Positions 8,806 to 19,001 are shown, counted from the first letter of the stretch. The stretch: 64,000 nucleotides of DNA from Bombella saccharophila (GCF_026385475.1 NZ_JANIDW010000003.1:310001-374000), one strand, 5' to 3'. A program made the numbers and translations. Notes: generated from the sequence alone by a model not told the origin.

Positions 8806-9744
8806 TTACCCATGTTTAGCAGGGCCATGGGCACGCACGCAGGAGATGACCCCACTAATGGCCAGAATAATGGCACAGCTCTCCAACAAGGTGGGGAAAC
8901 GCTGCTCCCAAAGGAAGCCGTAAAAGAGGGAAAAGAGTGTCTCAAAAAGGATCATCTGCCCTACCATGGTGAGGGGCAGCAAGCGTGTCATATTGTTCCA
9001 AAACGCATTGGCGACGACGGAGGCCAATAAGCCCATCCCACACGCAATGAGGAAGAAACGCCCCCAGCCTTCCACTGGCAGATGATGGGGCAGAAGGAAG
9101 GCAAGTGGGAGCATCAGCAACGCTAGCCCGCCAGTGACGAGACCGGTGAGGAGGTTCCAATCATTATGGGAGAGCGGGGCAATGCGTTTGAGCCAATTAG
9201 CGTTTTTAACAACAAAGCCTGTCCAGCTTAGCAATGCCGCTGTTGCCATAAGCAACCCGCCAAGCTGAAGCCATAAACTACTATGATGCTGAGGAGAGGC
9301 GTTATGGAAGTTCTGCCACGCAATGCAGATAATCCCCCCCGCACTGAGCAGCATAGAGGGGATAAGCTGGCGAATATGCAAGGCGGAATCCGCTCGCAAG
9401 GCCCCTACGACTGTAACTGTTACAGGGATGAAGCCGACAATAAGGGACGGCATCGCCACCCCGCAAAGCTGCACGGCTGTGCTGAGCAGGCTATAATAAA
9501 TGATATTGCCCATCAGGCTAAGGCCCAGCAGCCCGAGCCACTCCACTTTGCCAAGATGGGGGAGGAGCGTCTTTAAGCGTGGGGCCAGCAAGAACAGGGC
9601 AATCACCCCATATGTGACAAACCGCACCGAGGCGAGTTGGAGCGGAGCAAAGGAGCCAATAAGTTCTGGCGCGAGGAGGGAGAGGCCCCATAAGGCCCCT
9701 GCTGCTGCACCGCATGCAATACCGCTGATTGTGGAACGTGTCAT
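8806..9744 (-). CDS. EamA-family (DMT superfamily) permease, copy 2
   Basis: The 312-residue paralogue of the downstream gene has the same ten-helix, two-EamA-repeat layout. It starts MTRSTISGIACGAAAGALWG and the last helix pair includes TMVGQMILFETLFSLFYGFL and WEQRFPTLLE. Only 84 bases separate it from copy 1, so both are probably on one transcript. Divergence between the copies is spread along the protein and seems greatest in the middle loops, as expected for an old duplication with possible change of substrate. Substrate unknown. Confidence 0.87.
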   Translation of the reverse strand: MTRSTISGIACGAAAGALWGLSLLAPELIGSFAPLQLASVRFVTYGVIALFLLAPRLKTLLPHLGKVEWLGLLGLSLMGNIIYYSLLSTAVQLCGVAMPSLIVGFIPVTVTVVGALRADSALHIRQLIPSMLLSAGGIICIAWQNFHNASPQHHSSLWLQLGGLLMATAALLSWTGFVVKNANWLKRIAPLSHNDWNLLTGLVTGGLALLMLPLAFLLPHHLPVEGWGRFFLIACGMGLLASVVANAFWNNMTRLLPLTMVGQMILFETLFSLFYGFLWEQRFPTLLESCAIILAISGVISCVRAHGPAKHG

Positions 9745-9872
9745 AAAAGGCCCGCTCTTTGCTTTGGAAGAACTGAAAAGATGCCTTTGTGTGTTGAGGC
9801 TCTGGCGGCTTTCGTCAAGGGGGAATCGGGAGGTATCTTCCCTTTTAAGGGGGGGGATGTCAGAGTAGTGCT

Positions 9873-11729
9873 ATGGCTTTAGATACTGCATTTTTGGATG
9901 AGCTGCGCCAGCGTACATCCCTTACGTCACTTTTTAGCCGGCGGAATAAGCTTGTCCGCTCTGGGCGGAATTGGAAGGCATGCTGCCCTTTTCATGGTGA
10001 GAAAACGCCATCCCTATATATTTATGACGACCATTATCATTGCTTTGGCTGTGGCGCACATGGCGATGCGATAACTTATGTCATGCAAAGTGAGGGGGCT
10101 AATTTTCGTGAGGCGGTAGAACGTCTCGCAGGGGAGGCGGGGATGGACATCCCCGCTGATGACCCCCAACAGGTGGAAAAAGCCCGCGTCAGGCAAACGC
10201 TTTATGATGTGATGGAAGCTGTACAAGCCATTTATCGCCGCAGGCTCTACCAGCCAGAAGGGCGGGCTGGGCTCGATTATCTACAAAAACGCGGGTTGAG
10301 CGCGGAGACGCTGGAGCGTTTTGGCCTTGGCTGGTCTGGTGATGGGCGGTCTCTTCTCAATGCGTTAGCCGCGCAGAGTATCACAGCAGAGACGCTGGTG
10401 CAGGTCGGGCTTATGCGGGTGGATGAGGCAGGGCGTCCTAAGGGAGAATTGTTCTTTAACCGTGTGATGTTCCCCATTCGGGACCGGAAGGGGCGCATCA
10501 TCTCCTTTGGGGGGCGTGTGCTGGGGGATGGGCAACCCAAATATCTGAATGGGCCGGAGACGGATATTTTCTCCAAAAGGCGGACGCTTTTTAACATCGA
10601 CCAAGCCCGCCAAGCCATTCATAAAGGGGCTAAGGCCGTTGTGGTGGAAGGCTATATGGATGTCATCGCGATGGCACAGGCTGGCTTTGGGGGGGCCGTA
10701 GCTCCCTTAGGCACAGCCTTGGGAGAGGAGCAGATGGAACTCCTCTGGCGGATGACCGATGGGCCTATCATCTGTTTTGATGGTGATGGTGCAGGCCAAC
10801 GTGCCGCCTTGCGTTCTTGCGAGGTGGCCTTACCTTTGCTCAAAATAGGGCGAACAGTGCGCTTTTGCCGCTTAGATGGGGGGGATGACCCGGACTCCCT
10901 CATCCAGCGCGAGGGCGCAAAGGGGATGGAAGCGCGTCTCGCTCAAGCCCGCCCTATGGAGGAGGAATTGTTCAGCCTGCTTACGGCGCAGGAGAGCAAC
11001 CCCACGCCAGAACGCCGCGCCGCTTTGCGGGAGAAGCTATATGCTCTCGCGCGGATGATCCCTGATAAATTGCTCGCTGGTGAATATCGTAGCACCTTTA
11101 GCGAGATGTTTTTTGCACGCTATCGCCGCGTTAGAGGCGGGCGTGGCGGGTATGGGCAACGTAGTACGGAGTATACATCTGTCGTCCCCATAGCGGGGGA
11201 GCGGCAGGTAGAGGCGGGCAGCAAAGAGCGGCTTAATTTATTAACCGCCCTCCTTTTGCAATATCCAGAGATTCTCCCAGGGGTGGATAGGGATTATAAT
11301 GCGCTCTTGCTTCCGCCTGCTTTGGCGAAGATTCGGACAGCCTTGCTTAGTTGGATGGATGAATGGACAGGCCCTCTTACAGCAGCGGCATGTCAGCAAT
11401 GGATGGATGAGCATGGTTTAACCGAGATGGTCACCCAGCTGCATGATAGTCCCATGCCCCGGCAGGTTAAGGTTGCGGAGGGGGAGGACCGCTTACAGAT
11501 GGCTATGAAGCTTTGGTGGCATTTTTACGCGTTGGAAAATTTAAAATCCCTACAAGAGAATGTAGAGGAGGAAGTCCGCAAAACAGTGGAGTTTTTGTTT
11601 AGCGCGCCTGCCGACTCGGATGAAGCAACACAGCGAGCCCGTCTTGCCGCTATGAAAGCACGGCAGGATGTGCTTTTTGCCTTACGCCAGGGAGAAAAGC
11701 CTATGCTAGAGGGAGATGTAGGTGAGTAG
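9873..11729 (+). CDS. dnaG: DNA primase
   Basis: DnaG makes RNA primers at the replication fork. The 618-residue protein has the N-terminal CHC2 zinc finger (Cys38, His41, Cys57 and Cys60, in CCPFHGEKTPS and HCFGCGAHGD), the RNA polymerase core, and a TOPRIM domain with the acidic motifs VVVEGYMDVIAMAQAG (about 260) and CFDGDGAGQRAA (about 305). The C-terminal part, which contacts the DnaB helicase, is poorly conserved as usual. It is followed by rpoD, the classic macromolecular synthesis pair, but without rpsU in front. Confidence 0.96.
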   Translation: MALDTAFLDELRQRTSLTSLFSRRNKLVRSGRNWKACCPFHGEKTPSLYIYDDHYHCFGCGAHGDAITYVMQSEGANFREAVERLAGEAGMDIPADDPQQVEKARVRQTLYDVMEAVQAIYRRRLYQPEGRAGLDYLQKRGLSAETLERFGLGWSGDGRSLLNALAAQSITAETLVQVGLMRVDEAGRPKGELFFNRVMFPIRDRKGRIISFGGRVLGDGQPKYLNGPETDIFSKRRTLFNIDQARQAIHKGAKAVVVEGYMDVIAMAQAGFGGAVAPLGTALGEEQMELLWRMTDGPIICFDGDGAGQRAALRSCEVALPLLKIGRTVRFCRLDGGDDPDSLIQREGAKGMEARLAQARPMEEELFSLLTAQESNPTPERRAALREKLYALARMIPDKLLAGEYRSTFSEMFFARYRRVRGGRGGYGQRSTEYTSVVPIAGERQVEAGSKERLNLLTALLLQYPEILPGVDRDYNALLLPPALAKIRTALLSWMDEWTGPLTAAACQQWMDEHGLTEMVTQLHDSPMPRQVKVAEGEDRLQMAMKLWWHFYALENLKSLQENVEEEVRKTVEFLFSAPADSDEATQRARLAAMKARQDVLFALRQGEKPMLEGDVGE

Positions 11730-11872
11730 GGCCTAAAGATAGTGCTATTCCTATAACTAAAACAAGGGAATCGTAAGTTTCTCACATATCAGTCCTTGAC
11801 TTGGGGGGCAGGATTAACCAATTCCATGCTGCCCCTAGTAGTGGCTTTTGAGCAAAGTTAACGGAGAGACGC

Positions 11873-13819
11873 ATGGCCATCAAATCAGCCTCTGGATCAG
11901 ACCGGAATGCACCAGAGCCGGATAGCTCTCCGCTTGATGTGCAGTCTGCTGCTGTTAAGAAGCTGATCGCCAAAGGACGTGCTGGCGGGCATATTACATT
12001 TGATGAGCTTAACGCTGTCCTCCCTCAAGATAAGATGTCCTCCGAGCAGATTGAGGATATTATGGCCGCCTTCTCCGAGATGGGGATTCAGGTTGTGGAG
12101 AGTGCGGATAAGGATGAAGATGGTAGCGGGGAGGAGGAAGAGCAGTCCGCTAATGAAGATTCATCAGAAGATGAAAATGCAGGCGGTAATATTGATGCCG
12201 TAGCAGCAAGCCGTACCGATGACCCCGTGCGGATGTATCTGCGCGAGATGGGGGCTGTGGAGCTGCTCTCTCGCGAGGGGGAGATCGCCATTGCCAAGCG
12301 CATTGAGGCTGGGCGTGGGGAGATGATCGGTGGGTTATGTCGTAGCCCGCTGACCTTCCAATCTATTTTGGGATGGTACGAGCAGCTTAAAAATGAAACC
12401 CTGCTGCTACGTGAAGTGATTGATCTTGAGGCGAGTCAAAGTGACCCTGAATCTCCTGAAGAGATGGAGGATTTAGCATCAGAGGAAGAGGATGAGTCCG
12501 ATGATGATGCTGAGGATAATGAGGGGGAAGGAAGTGGTAATGAGGGGAGTGGCTTGTCCCTTTCCGCATTAGAGGAAAAGCTTCGCCCCGATATTATGCT
12601 GATGTTTGAAGCATTTGAGCCTCTCTACCAAAAACTTATTAAGATGCAGAGCCAACGTCTTGCTGCTTTGATGGAAGGGCGTGAAGCATCCGATACAGAT
12701 GAGAAAAAATATAATGCATTGCGGACAGAGCTTGTCGCCCTTGTGGAGCGGATGCATCTGCATAACAATCGCATTGAGGAGCTCGTCCAATCTCTTAAAG
12801 CGCATGTGCAGCGGCTGAACACCGTTGAGGGGCGGATGCTGCGTTTGGCGGAGACTTGTAAAATTCCGCGTGAAGATTTTATGAATCAATACCGTCATCA
12901 GGAGTTAGCTCCAGATTGGATTGAAGGGATTTGCCAGCTTACCGGTAAGGGATGGAAAACCCTGACAGGCAAGCATCTCCCCGCGTTGGAGAAAATGCGT
13001 GAGGAAGTCGCTGCTCTCTCAAAGGAGGCAGGATTACCTGTTGATGAGTTCCGCCTCGTTTATCAAACCATTTCGCGTGGGGAGCGTGATTCCACCCGTG
13101 CGAAGAAGGAGATGATTGAGGCTAACCTGCGTTTGGTGATTTCGATTGCCAAGAAATATACAAATCGTGGGTTGCAGTTCTTGGATTTGATTCAGGAAGG
13201 CAATATCGGGCTGATGAAGGCGGTTGATAAGTTTGAATATCGCCGTGGTTATAAGTTCTCCACCTATGCAACATGGTGGATTCGGCAGGCGATTACACGC
13301 TCTATTGCTGACCAAGCCAAGACCATCCGCATCCCCGTTCATATGATTGAGACGATCAACAAATTGGTGCGGACATCACGGCAGATGCTCCATGAGATTG
13401 GCCGTGAGCCTGCCCCGGAGGAATTAGCCGAGAAGCTCGGTATGCCGCTGGAGAAGGTGCGGAAGGTCCTCAAGATCGCTAAAGAGCCGATTTCTCTTGA
13501 GACCCCCATTGGGGATGAGGAAGATAGCCATCTCGGTGATTTTATTGAGGATAAAACAGCCGTTATCCCGCTAGATGCCGCGATTCAAACAAACTTGCGG
13601 GAGGCCACAACGCGCGTTCTGGCATCTTTGACCCCGCGTGAGGAACGTGTGCTGCGTATGCGCTTCGGTATTGGTATGAACACCGATCATACGTTGGAAG
13701 AAGTCGGCCAGCAGTTCAACGTGACGCGCGAGCGTATCCGTCAAATTGAGGCGAAAGCTCTGCGTAAGCTCAAACATCCAAGCCGTAGCCGTAAACTCCG
13801 TTCCTTCTTGGATGATTAA
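11873..13819 (+). CDS. rpoD: RNA polymerase primary sigma factor (sigma-70)
   Basis: The 648-residue housekeeping sigma factor has region 1.1 at the N terminus and a very acidic linker (about residues 78-100, rich in Glu/Asp/Ser). Region 1.2 starts at [12 protein letters not shown] and is followed by a non-conserved block with a second acidic run. Region 2 carries [20 protein letters not shown] and [14 protein letters not shown], which bind and melt the -10 element. Region 4.2 ([20 protein letters not shown]) binds the -35 element. The start follows GGAGAGACGC. The 143-base gap after dnaG probably holds its own promoter, but I could not fix one. Confidence 0.97.
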   Translation: MAIKSASGSDRNAPEPDSSPLDVQSAAVKKLIAKGRAGGHITFDELNAVLPQDKMSSEQIEDIMAAFSEMGIQVVESADKDEDGSGEEEEQSANEDSSEDENAGGNIDAVAASRTDDPVRMYLREMGAVELLSREGEIAIAKRIEAGRGEMIGGLCRSPLTFQSILGWYEQLKNETLLLREVIDLEASQSDPESPEEMEDLASEEEDESDDDAEDNEGEGSGNEGSGLSLSALEEKLRPDIMLMFEAFEPLYQKLIKMQSQRLAALMEGREASDTDEKKYNALRTELVALVERMHLHNNRIEELVQSLKAHVQRLNTVEGRMLRLAETCKIPREDFMNQYRHQELAPDWIEGICQLTGKGWKTLTGKHLPALEKMREEVAALSKEAGLPVDEFRLVYQTISRGERDSTRAKKEMIEANLRLVISIAKKYTNRGLQFLDLIQEGNIGLMKAVDKFEYRRGYKFSTYATWWIRQAITRSIADQAKTIRIPVHMIETINKLVRTSRQMLHEIGREPAPEELAEKLGMPLEKVRKVLKIAKEPISLETPIGDEEDSHLGDFIEDKTAVIPLDAAIQTNLREATTRVLASLTPREERVLRMRFGIGMNTDHTLEEVGQQFNVTRERIRQIEAKALRKLKHPSRSRKLRSFLDD

Positions 13820-13835
13820 GTGACGTCTTGCTTTT

Positions 13836-13863
13836 AAGCGGTTTTTATGATCTAAGGCCGCTT
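13836..13863 (+). terminator. Weak hairpin after rpoD
   Basis: AAGCGG (13836-13841) can pair with CCGCTT (13858-13863) over a 16-base loop shortly after the rpoD stop. The U-run is poor, so termination here is uncertain. Confidence 0.3.
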
Positions 13864-13977
13864 TCCCTGCCGTGCGCTATGGCGGCGCAACGGCTATACC
13901 CGGCATTGCCTATGGGGGTGATGTGTTCAGGCCAGCACTGGGTTGGTCCGGGTTGACCTTATCCGAAGGGAGTTTTC

Positions 13978-14427
13978 ATGCCACTTTATGAGACCGTGCT
14001 GATTGCACGTAATGATGTCTCTCAGGCTCAGGTTGAAGCCTTGGTCGAGACCATCTCCACACTTCTTGGCGAGCATGGCGGCACTATCCGCAAGCGTGAG
14101 TTCTGGGGCCTGCGGACCCTGGCTTATCGTATCAAGAAGAACCGTAAGGGCCATTACGTCCTGCTGGGGATTGAAGCCCCGGTTGAGGCGATGAATGAGC
14201 TGACACGCCAAATGGGCCTGAATGAGGATGTTCTCCGCCTGATGACGCTGCGTGTGGATGAGATTGACGAGACACCGTCTCCGATTTTGTCCCGCAAGGA
14301 TGATCGCGGTGGTGAGCGTGGGTCCCGTGGGGGTTCCCGCAGTGGTGGCCGTTATGAGAGTGGCCGTGGCGGCCGTCGTCAGAACGAGTCTTCCGAGACG
14401 CGTGATCACGTGGATGAAGCGGAGTAA
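13978..14427 (+). CDS. rpsF: 30S ribosomal protein bS6
   Basis: The 149-residue protein binds bS18 on the 30S platform. The conserved core spans residues 1-100 (MPLYETVLIARNDVSQAQVE at the start, FWGLRTLAYRIKKNRKGHY in the middle). The C-terminal tail of about 45 residues is rich in Gly, Arg and Ser, an extension common in alphaproteobacteria. GGGAG precedes the ATG. It heads the rpsF-rpsR-rplI operon, with 6 bases to rpsR. Confidence 0.97.
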   Translation: MPLYETVLIARNDVSQAQVEALVETISTLLGEHGGTIRKREFWGLRTLAYRIKKNRKGHYVLLGIEAPVEAMNELTRQMGLNEDVLRLMTLRVDEIDETPSPILSRKDDRGGERGSRGGSRSGGRYESGRGGRRQNESSETRDHVDEAE

Positions 14428-14433
14428 GAGAGC

Positions 14434-14718
14434 ATGTCAGAGACAAACACGACACAATCTGTCAATCCCGCTACACGTCGTCTGGCTGTAGGGGCACGTC
14501 GTCCTTTTTACCGTCGTCGCAAATCCTGCCCATTCTCCGGGGCGAATGCACCGAAGATCGATTATAAGGATGTGCGCTTGCTCAGCCGCTTCCTTTCCGA
14601 GCGTGGCAAGATTGTCCCCAGCCGCATCACGGCAGTGTCGGCTAAAAAGCAGCGTGAACTGGCGCAGGCGATTAAGCGCGCCCGCTTCCTCGCTCTGCTC
14701 CCCTATGTTGTAAACTGA
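14434..14718 (+). CDS. rpsR: 30S ribosomal protein bS18
   Basis: The 94-residue protein is slightly longer than the usual 75-85 because of an N-terminal extension ([20 protein letters not shown]). The conserved core begins [13 protein letters not shown], then [20 protein letters not shown] and the basic end [19 protein letters not shown]. It partners bS6, encoded just upstream, in the 30S platform. GAGAGC upstream of the ATG acts as ribosome-binding site. Confidence 0.97.
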   Translation: MSETNTTQSVNPATRRLAVGARRPFYRRRKSCPFSGANAPKIDYKDVRLLSRFLSERGKIVPSRITAVSAKKQRELAQAIKRARFLALLPYVVN

Positions 14719-14728
14719 GGAGCGCGAC

Positions 14729-15358
14729 ATGTCCCAGACATCATTGATTCTGCTTCAACGTGTGGAAAATCTTGGCCAGATGGGCGATGTCGTCCATGTG
14801 AAGCCAGGTTATGCGCGTAACTTCCTTCTGCCTAAAGGCAAGGCTCTGCGTGCAACAGAGGCTAACCGTGCGCGTTTTGAGACAGAGCGCGCTCAGCTGG
14901 AAGCTCAGAACATCCGTAAGCGTGAGGAGGCCGAGCGTCTCTCCGAGCGTATGCACGGCTTGAGCGTGACGTTGATCCGTCAGGCAGGTGATAGTGGCAG
15001 CCTTTATGGCTCTGTCACCCCGCGTGATATTGCAGCAGCCGCTACAGCAGCTGGTTTGACGGTTTCTCGTCAGCAAGTTGTGTTGGATGAGCCCATTAAG
15101 GTGCTTGGCCTGGTAGAGGCACGCATTATCCTTCATCCAGAAGTGTCCATTCAGGTGACTGTTAATGTGGCACGCTCTGAGGAGGAAGCGGAGCGTCAGG
15201 CACGCGGTGAGGTTATCGGTCAGGAAGAGGAAGAGGATAATATCCTTGGTGAGCTTCATGCCGAGCAAGCCGCTGAAGAAGCTGCCGCTGAGGCCGCCGA
15301 AGCTGCTGCTAAAGCTGCTCAAGGCGAAGTGGCAGAGGGCACAGGTCACGAGGGCTAA
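14729..15358 (+). CDS. rplI: 50S ribosomal protein bL9 with acidic C-terminal extension
   Basis: bL9 binds 23S rRNA near the L1 stalk and restrains ribosome slippage. The N domain ([20 protein letters not shown], then [12 protein letters not shown]), connecting helix and C domain ([20 protein letters not shown]) fill residues 1-150. A further 50-60 residues are Glu/Ala-rich ([20 protein letters not shown] onward), an extension seen in other alphaproteobacteria. It is last in the rpsF operon and is followed by a strong terminator. Confidence 0.96.
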   Translation: MSQTSLILLQRVENLGQMGDVVHVKPGYARNFLLPKGKALRATEANRARFETERAQLEAQNIRKREEAERLSERMHGLSVTLIRQAGDSGSLYGSVTPRDIAAAATAAGLTVSRQQVVLDEPIKVLGLVEARIILHPEVSIQVTVNVARSEEEAERQARGEVIGQEEEEDNILGELHAEQAAEEAAAEAAEAAAKAAQGEVAEGTGHEG

Positions 15359-15390
15359 TGGGCTTTCGGCTCTTTTAAGAGACCTTATAG

Positions 15391-15424
15391 AAACCCGGCG
15401 GAGTATGCTCTGCCGGGTTTTTTA
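15391..15424 (+). terminator. Intrinsic terminator of the rpsF-rpsR-rplI operon
   Basis: AACCCGGC (15392-15399) pairs with GCCGGGTT (15412-15419), extended inward by GAG/CTC, and a run of T follows at 15418-15423. It lies 33 bases after the rplI stop. Confidence 0.9.
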
Positions 15425-15549
15425 GTGCGCGGGGATGATAAGGGGGGCTTGTTATCTCCCCATATTGTGCAAATATTAACATCTAGAGGTGGCCATTAGG
15501 TCCCTATAAAATAAAACTGTTTTGATCCGGATTGGGATGGAATAGCGCG

Positions 15550-16779
15550 ATGAAGTCGGTTCTTGATGCCTTGCTAAAGCGGTTCATCTATTTTGGGAGC
15601 TTGAGCGTCACTTATAGCGATGGAACGAGGCAGCATTATCAAGGGAAGCAGCCTGGACATGAATCCGCTATCCGTATTTTATCAGCCGCGGCAGAACGTG
15701 CTTTAGCCTTGAAGCCAGCTTTGGCTTTCGGGGAAGAATATATGAACGGGACGGTCGTCCCCGATGGATGTTCTCTTGAGGATGTGTTGTGGACACTTAT
15801 CCCTAATGTCGAGCGTGGCGGGCTATTAAGTGAGGATATTAGTGGTAAATTGCGGTATGTTAGCCGCGTTTTGCGCCCTCTTAATTCGCTAAAACGCTCC
15901 CGCACCAATGTAGCGCATCATTACGATCTTAATGGCAGCTTATATGAGCTGTTTTTGGATAAAGACCGGCAATATTCCTGCGCTTATTTCGAGCATGATG
16001 ACATGTCGCTGGATGACGCACAAATTGCTAAGAAGCGTCATATCGCCGCAAAATTGAAGCTCGATCATGCCGGGCTGGAGGTCTTAGATATTGGCTGCGG
16101 TTGGGGTGGGATGGCCCTTACGCTTGCGCGTGATTATGGTGTGAAGGTAACGGGCATTACCCTCTCAGTCGAGCAACTGCAAGTAGCGCGGCAACGGGCG
16201 AAAGATGAAGGGCTAGAGGGCTTGGTCTCTTTCGAGCTGCTGGATTATCGGACGCTGAATAGGCAGTTTGATCGTATCGTCTCCGTGGGGATGTTCGAGC
16301 ATGTGGGGGTACGGCAGTACGAGAGCTTCTTCAACCATATCAAGCGGTTATTACGACCAGAAGGTGTTGCGGTTATTCATTCCATCGGGCGGATGGATGG
16401 GCCGGGTATGACCAATCCGTGGATTACGAAATATATCTTCCCCGGTGGTTATTCTCCCGCTTTAAGCGAGACGCTTGCCGCGTTGGAGCAGACAGGCTTG
16501 TGGCTGACAGATTGTGAGGTCTGGCGGTTGCACTATGCGAAAACACTCGCTCATTGGCGTGTGCGCTTCGAGGCGAATAAGGATAAAGTGCGAGCCTTAT
16601 ATGATGAGCGTTTTGTGCGGATGTTCGAGCTTTATTTGCTCGCCAGTGAGCTTGCTTTCCGCATCCAAGGCCATATGAACTTTCAACTTCAAATCACACG
16701 GGATATTGAAGCCGTGCCTCTTACGCGGGATTATATGTTTGCAGCCGAGCAAGCCCAGCGAGCAAAGGACGAGGCTTAA
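15550..16779 (+). CDS. cfa: Cyclopropane-fatty-acyl-phospholipid synthase
   Basis: The enzyme adds a methylene from S-adenosylmethionine to double bonds of membrane phospholipid acyl chains, giving cyclopropane lipids that help acid and solvent tolerance. The SAM-binding motif is VLDIGCGWGGMALTLA, followed by VTGITLSVEQLQVARQRA. Family landmarks include FEHVGVRQYESFF and FPGGYSPALSE. The N-terminal region of about 130 residues (GKQPGHESAIRILSAAAERA) is the usual lipid-binding domain. I use the ATG at 15550 (MKSVLDALL, 409 residues); an upstream TTG at 15532 would add six residues. Cyclopropane lipids fit an acid-producing bacterium. Confidence 0.9.
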   Translation: MKSVLDALLKRFIYFGSLSVTYSDGTRQHYQGKQPGHESAIRILSAAAERALALKPALAFGEEYMNGTVVPDGCSLEDVLWTLIPNVERGGLLSEDISGKLRYVSRVLRPLNSLKRSRTNVAHHYDLNGSLYELFLDKDRQYSCAYFEHDDMSLDDAQIAKKRHIAAKLKLDHAGLEVLDIGCGWGGMALTLARDYGVKVTGITLSVEQLQVARQRAKDEGLEGLVSFELLDYRTLNRQFDRIVSVGMFEHVGVRQYESFFNHIKRLLRPEGVAVIHSIGRMDGPGMTNPWITKYIFPGGYSPALSETLAALEQTGLWLTDCEVWRLHYAKTLAHWRVRFEANKDKVRALYDERFVRMFELYLLASELAFRIQGHMNFQLQITRDIEAVPLTRDYMFAAEQAQRAKDEA

Positions 16780-16786
16780 GCGCGTA

Positions 16787-16803
16787 CCCTCCGTTTAGGA
16801 GGG
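16787..16803. terminator. Short hairpin between convergent cfa and rsmA
   Basis: CCCTCC (16787-16792) and GGAGGG (16798-16803) flank a 5-base loop that contains the rsmA stop codon. There is no clear U-run on either strand, so termination is uncertain. Confidence 0.3.
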
Positions 16804-17637
16804 GCCTTGTTGCTGGCGTAAATGGCAATGGGCGAGTGTGTCAAACTCAGCAATGGTGAGGGTTTCGGCCCGGCGTGTTGGGTCGATGCCTGCTTCTTCT
16901 AGCAAGATGCTCCCTTTGATGGGTTTAAGAGCCGCCCGTAGCATTTTGCGCCGTTGGCCGAAGGCGGCAGCCGTTACTTGCTCCATGGCTTTAAAAAGGG
17001 CGGGTGCGGGCTGCTCAGCATGGGGGATGATGAGGGCCACAGCAGAATGAACCTTTGGTGGGGGGGAGAAGGCCCCCGGCGGCAATGTCAGCGCGATGGA
17101 ACATTCTGCGCACCATTGGGCGAGTACGGCTAACCGCCCATAAGCGGCACTGCCCGGCGCGGCGCAAATGCGCTCTGCGACCTCTTTTTGGAACATCAAG
17201 ACCATGCGCGACCATTGCGCGGCTTGGCGTAGCCAATTTACTAAAAGGGGTGTGGCGACATTATAGGGTAAGTTAGCGATAATTTGCCGTGGTGCGGGGG
17301 TAAGCTGGGTAGCATCTAGCTTTAGGGCATCTTGCCGGACAATATGTAGCTGCTCAGGATAATGGGCCTGTAGCTCTTCAAGGAGAGGCCAAGCGCGGCG
17401 GTCAATCTCTACAGCATGAACACTCTGTGCGTTGGAGTCTAGCAATGCACGGGTCAGCCCGCCGGGGCCGGGGCCTACCTCTATAATATGCGTTTTGGCG
17501 AGATTACCCCCCAAAGCGGCAATACGCATACAAAGGGTTGGGTCGAGCAAAAAATGTTGCCCTAGCGCTTTAAGAGCATCCAACCCATGATGGCGGATGC
17601 TCTCGCGTAAGGAAGGGAGCGCGGTTGGTACTGCCAT
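16795..17637 (-). CDS. rsmA: 16S rRNA dimethyladenosine transferase
   Basis: RsmA (KsgA) dimethylates two adjacent adenines near the 3' end of 16S rRNA late in 30S assembly. The 280-residue protein carries the SAM motif IIEVGPGPGGLTRALL, the acidic turn VHAVEIDRRAWPLLEE, and the catalytic IANLPYNVATPLL. The C-terminal helical domain ends near the stop. I use the ATG at 17637 (MAVPTALPSLRES), whose A is the last base of the surA stop (TGATG), indicating coupling to surA. The surA-rsmA adjacency is classical; pdxA, which often lies between them, is absent here. Confidence 0.95.
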   Translation of the reverse strand: MAVPTALPSLRESIRHHGLDALKALGQHFLLDPTLCMRIAALGGNLAKTHIIEVGPGPGGLTRALLDSNAQSVHAVEIDRRAWPLLEELQAHYPEQLHIVRQDALKLDATQLTPAPRQIIANLPYNVATPLLVNWLRQAAQWSRMVLMFQKEVAERICAAPGSAAYGRLAVLAQWCAECSIALTLPPGAFSPPPKVHSAVALIIPHAEQPAPALFKAMEQVTAAAFGQRRKMLRAALKPIKGSILLEEAGIDPTRRAETLTIAEFDTLAHCHLRQQQGPS

Positions 17638-19001
17638 CAAGGGGTGAGAACAGTTTTAGCCGCCGGGCGGATTTTGATGATGGCTGTCCGGCGTAATGCG
17701 CGTTGGAGCTGCTGGGAGGCTTGTTCAACACGCTCATTCATCAACTGGTCCGCAATTTGACCAGGAGTTTGCTGGGCTAAGTTGCGTTGCTCGCGGGAGC
17801 AGACCATGAGCAAGGCAATGCCATCTGGGGCGATGAGGGGGCGGGATGTATGACCTGTGGCGATTTTATCGACAACGGCCTTCATCTGGGGGGCGAGACG
17901 CTCCTCAACTTGCAAACCTGGGTTACTGGGGCGGCTATTGCCCAGTGAGGTGTTGAGTGCCTCCATCTCCTCACATGTTTTGATGGTTTGTGATTCATGA
18001 ATCGCTTTTTGTAGAGCGAGTTTTTGCTGGTCGGTGGGGTTGGAAGGGTCCAGTTGGGTGCTGAAGGGGAAGAAAGCCTGCCTCATATTGAGGATTGTGC
18101 CCATCTGCTTACCAATTGTCCGGCGTGCAAGGACGGTGACAATCTCATAGCCCCCCGGTACCTTAATAGGGTTGGAGATAGCATTTTCCGGCATTTTCTG
18201 GACGATAGGGAGGACTTCTGGCTCGATATTATCTTCCTGCATCCAACCGCGAGAGCCACCTTGTAGGGCGGATTGGTCCTGGGAGAATTGCGCTGCTACA
18301 ATCGCAAATGGAGCCCCATTACGTAATTGGTTGATGATGGTTTGGGTAAAGGCCAGCTCTGTAGCGTCATGGCGAGGGTCATTTACAGGGACGAAGATCT
18401 CGCTGATGAGATATTGCGGGCGTCCGGCCTCGCGTTGTAGGGCTTCCTCACGCTGGGTGATTTGCAGTGGTGTAACGCGGCTGCGAGCCCCTAGCTCTTC
18501 ACGCAGCACTTGCATCCATCCAATTTGAACGCGGATTTGGTCGATTAAGGTCGTAAGCGATACGCCATCAGCTTTAAGCCGGTTGCGAAGGGCGTTTTCT
18601 GGCATGCCATTGCGTGTCTCAATGGTGCGGATGGCTTCAGCAATTTGTTCCGGCTCGACATTGATATGCCGGCGGAGGATTTCTTGCATTTTCAGCCGCT
18701 CGTTAATGAGCTGTTGGATGAGCTGCCCGCGTAAGCGTTCCATCACATCGGGGTTGGGAGCAAGGCCAGTGGAGATAACAAAAAGGCGTGCCCGGTCCTC
18801 AATATCGCGTTGGGTGAGGATTTCCCCATTCACGATAGCAATAATTTGGTCTTCCGTGGCGAGTGTGGGGGATACGGCGTCTTGATGCGAAGGTGCAGCT
18901 TGTATGTGCGACTTTGCACTGGCCTGACTACCAGTTAGAGCGGTTGCAGAGGTAAGAAGAGAGAGTAAAACAAAACGCGAAAAACGAGAGTAAAAAGCCA
19001 T
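17637..19001 (-). CDS. surA: Periplasmic chaperone / peptidyl-prolyl isomerase, SurA type
   Basis: SurA escorts unfolded outer-membrane proteins such as LptD across the periplasm. From the ATG at 19001 the protein has 454 residues and a clear signal peptide (MAFYSRFSRFVLLSLLTSAT, cleavage near SQASA-KSH). The SurA N domain follows (IIAIVNGEILTQRDIEDRAR, then LIQQLINERLKMQEILRRH). A parvulin-type region starts at about residue 190 (PQYLISEIFVPVNDPRHDA) and includes DQSALQGGSRGW. A second rotamase-like part is weak. It begins 7 bases after the lptD stop, so the main client and its chaperone are co-expressed. Confidence 0.88.
   Translation of the reverse strand: MAFYSRFSRFVLLSLLTSATALTGSQASAKSHIQAAPSHQDAVSPTLATEDQIIAIVNGEILTQRDIEDRARLFVISTGLAPNPDVMERLRGQLIQQLINERLKMQEILRRHINVEPEQIAEAIRTIETRNGMPENALRNRLKADGVSLTTLIDQIRVQIGWMQVLREELGARSRVTPLQITQREEALQREAGRPQYLISEIFVPVNDPRHDATELAFTQTIINQLRNGAPFAIVAAQFSQDQSALQGGSRGWMQEDNIEPEVLPIVQKMPENAISNPIKVPGGYEIVTVLARRTIGKQMGTILNMRQAFFPFSTQLDPSNPTDQQKLALQKAIHESQTIKTCEEMEALNTSLGNSRPSNPGLQVEERLAPQMKAVVDKIATGHTSRPLIAPDGIALLMVCSREQRNLAQQTPGQIADQLMNERVEQASQQLQRALRRTAIIKIRPAAKTVLTP

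Noticed and set aside
13920-13977. A possible S6:S18-binding leader before rpsF
   Set aside because: A CCG-containing stretch is present near the start, but I could not fold the characteristic bulged structure with confidence.
16787-19001. A lost or hidden pdxA between surA and rsmA
   Set aside because: The two genes overlap by one base, so there is no room; pdxA is simply not here.
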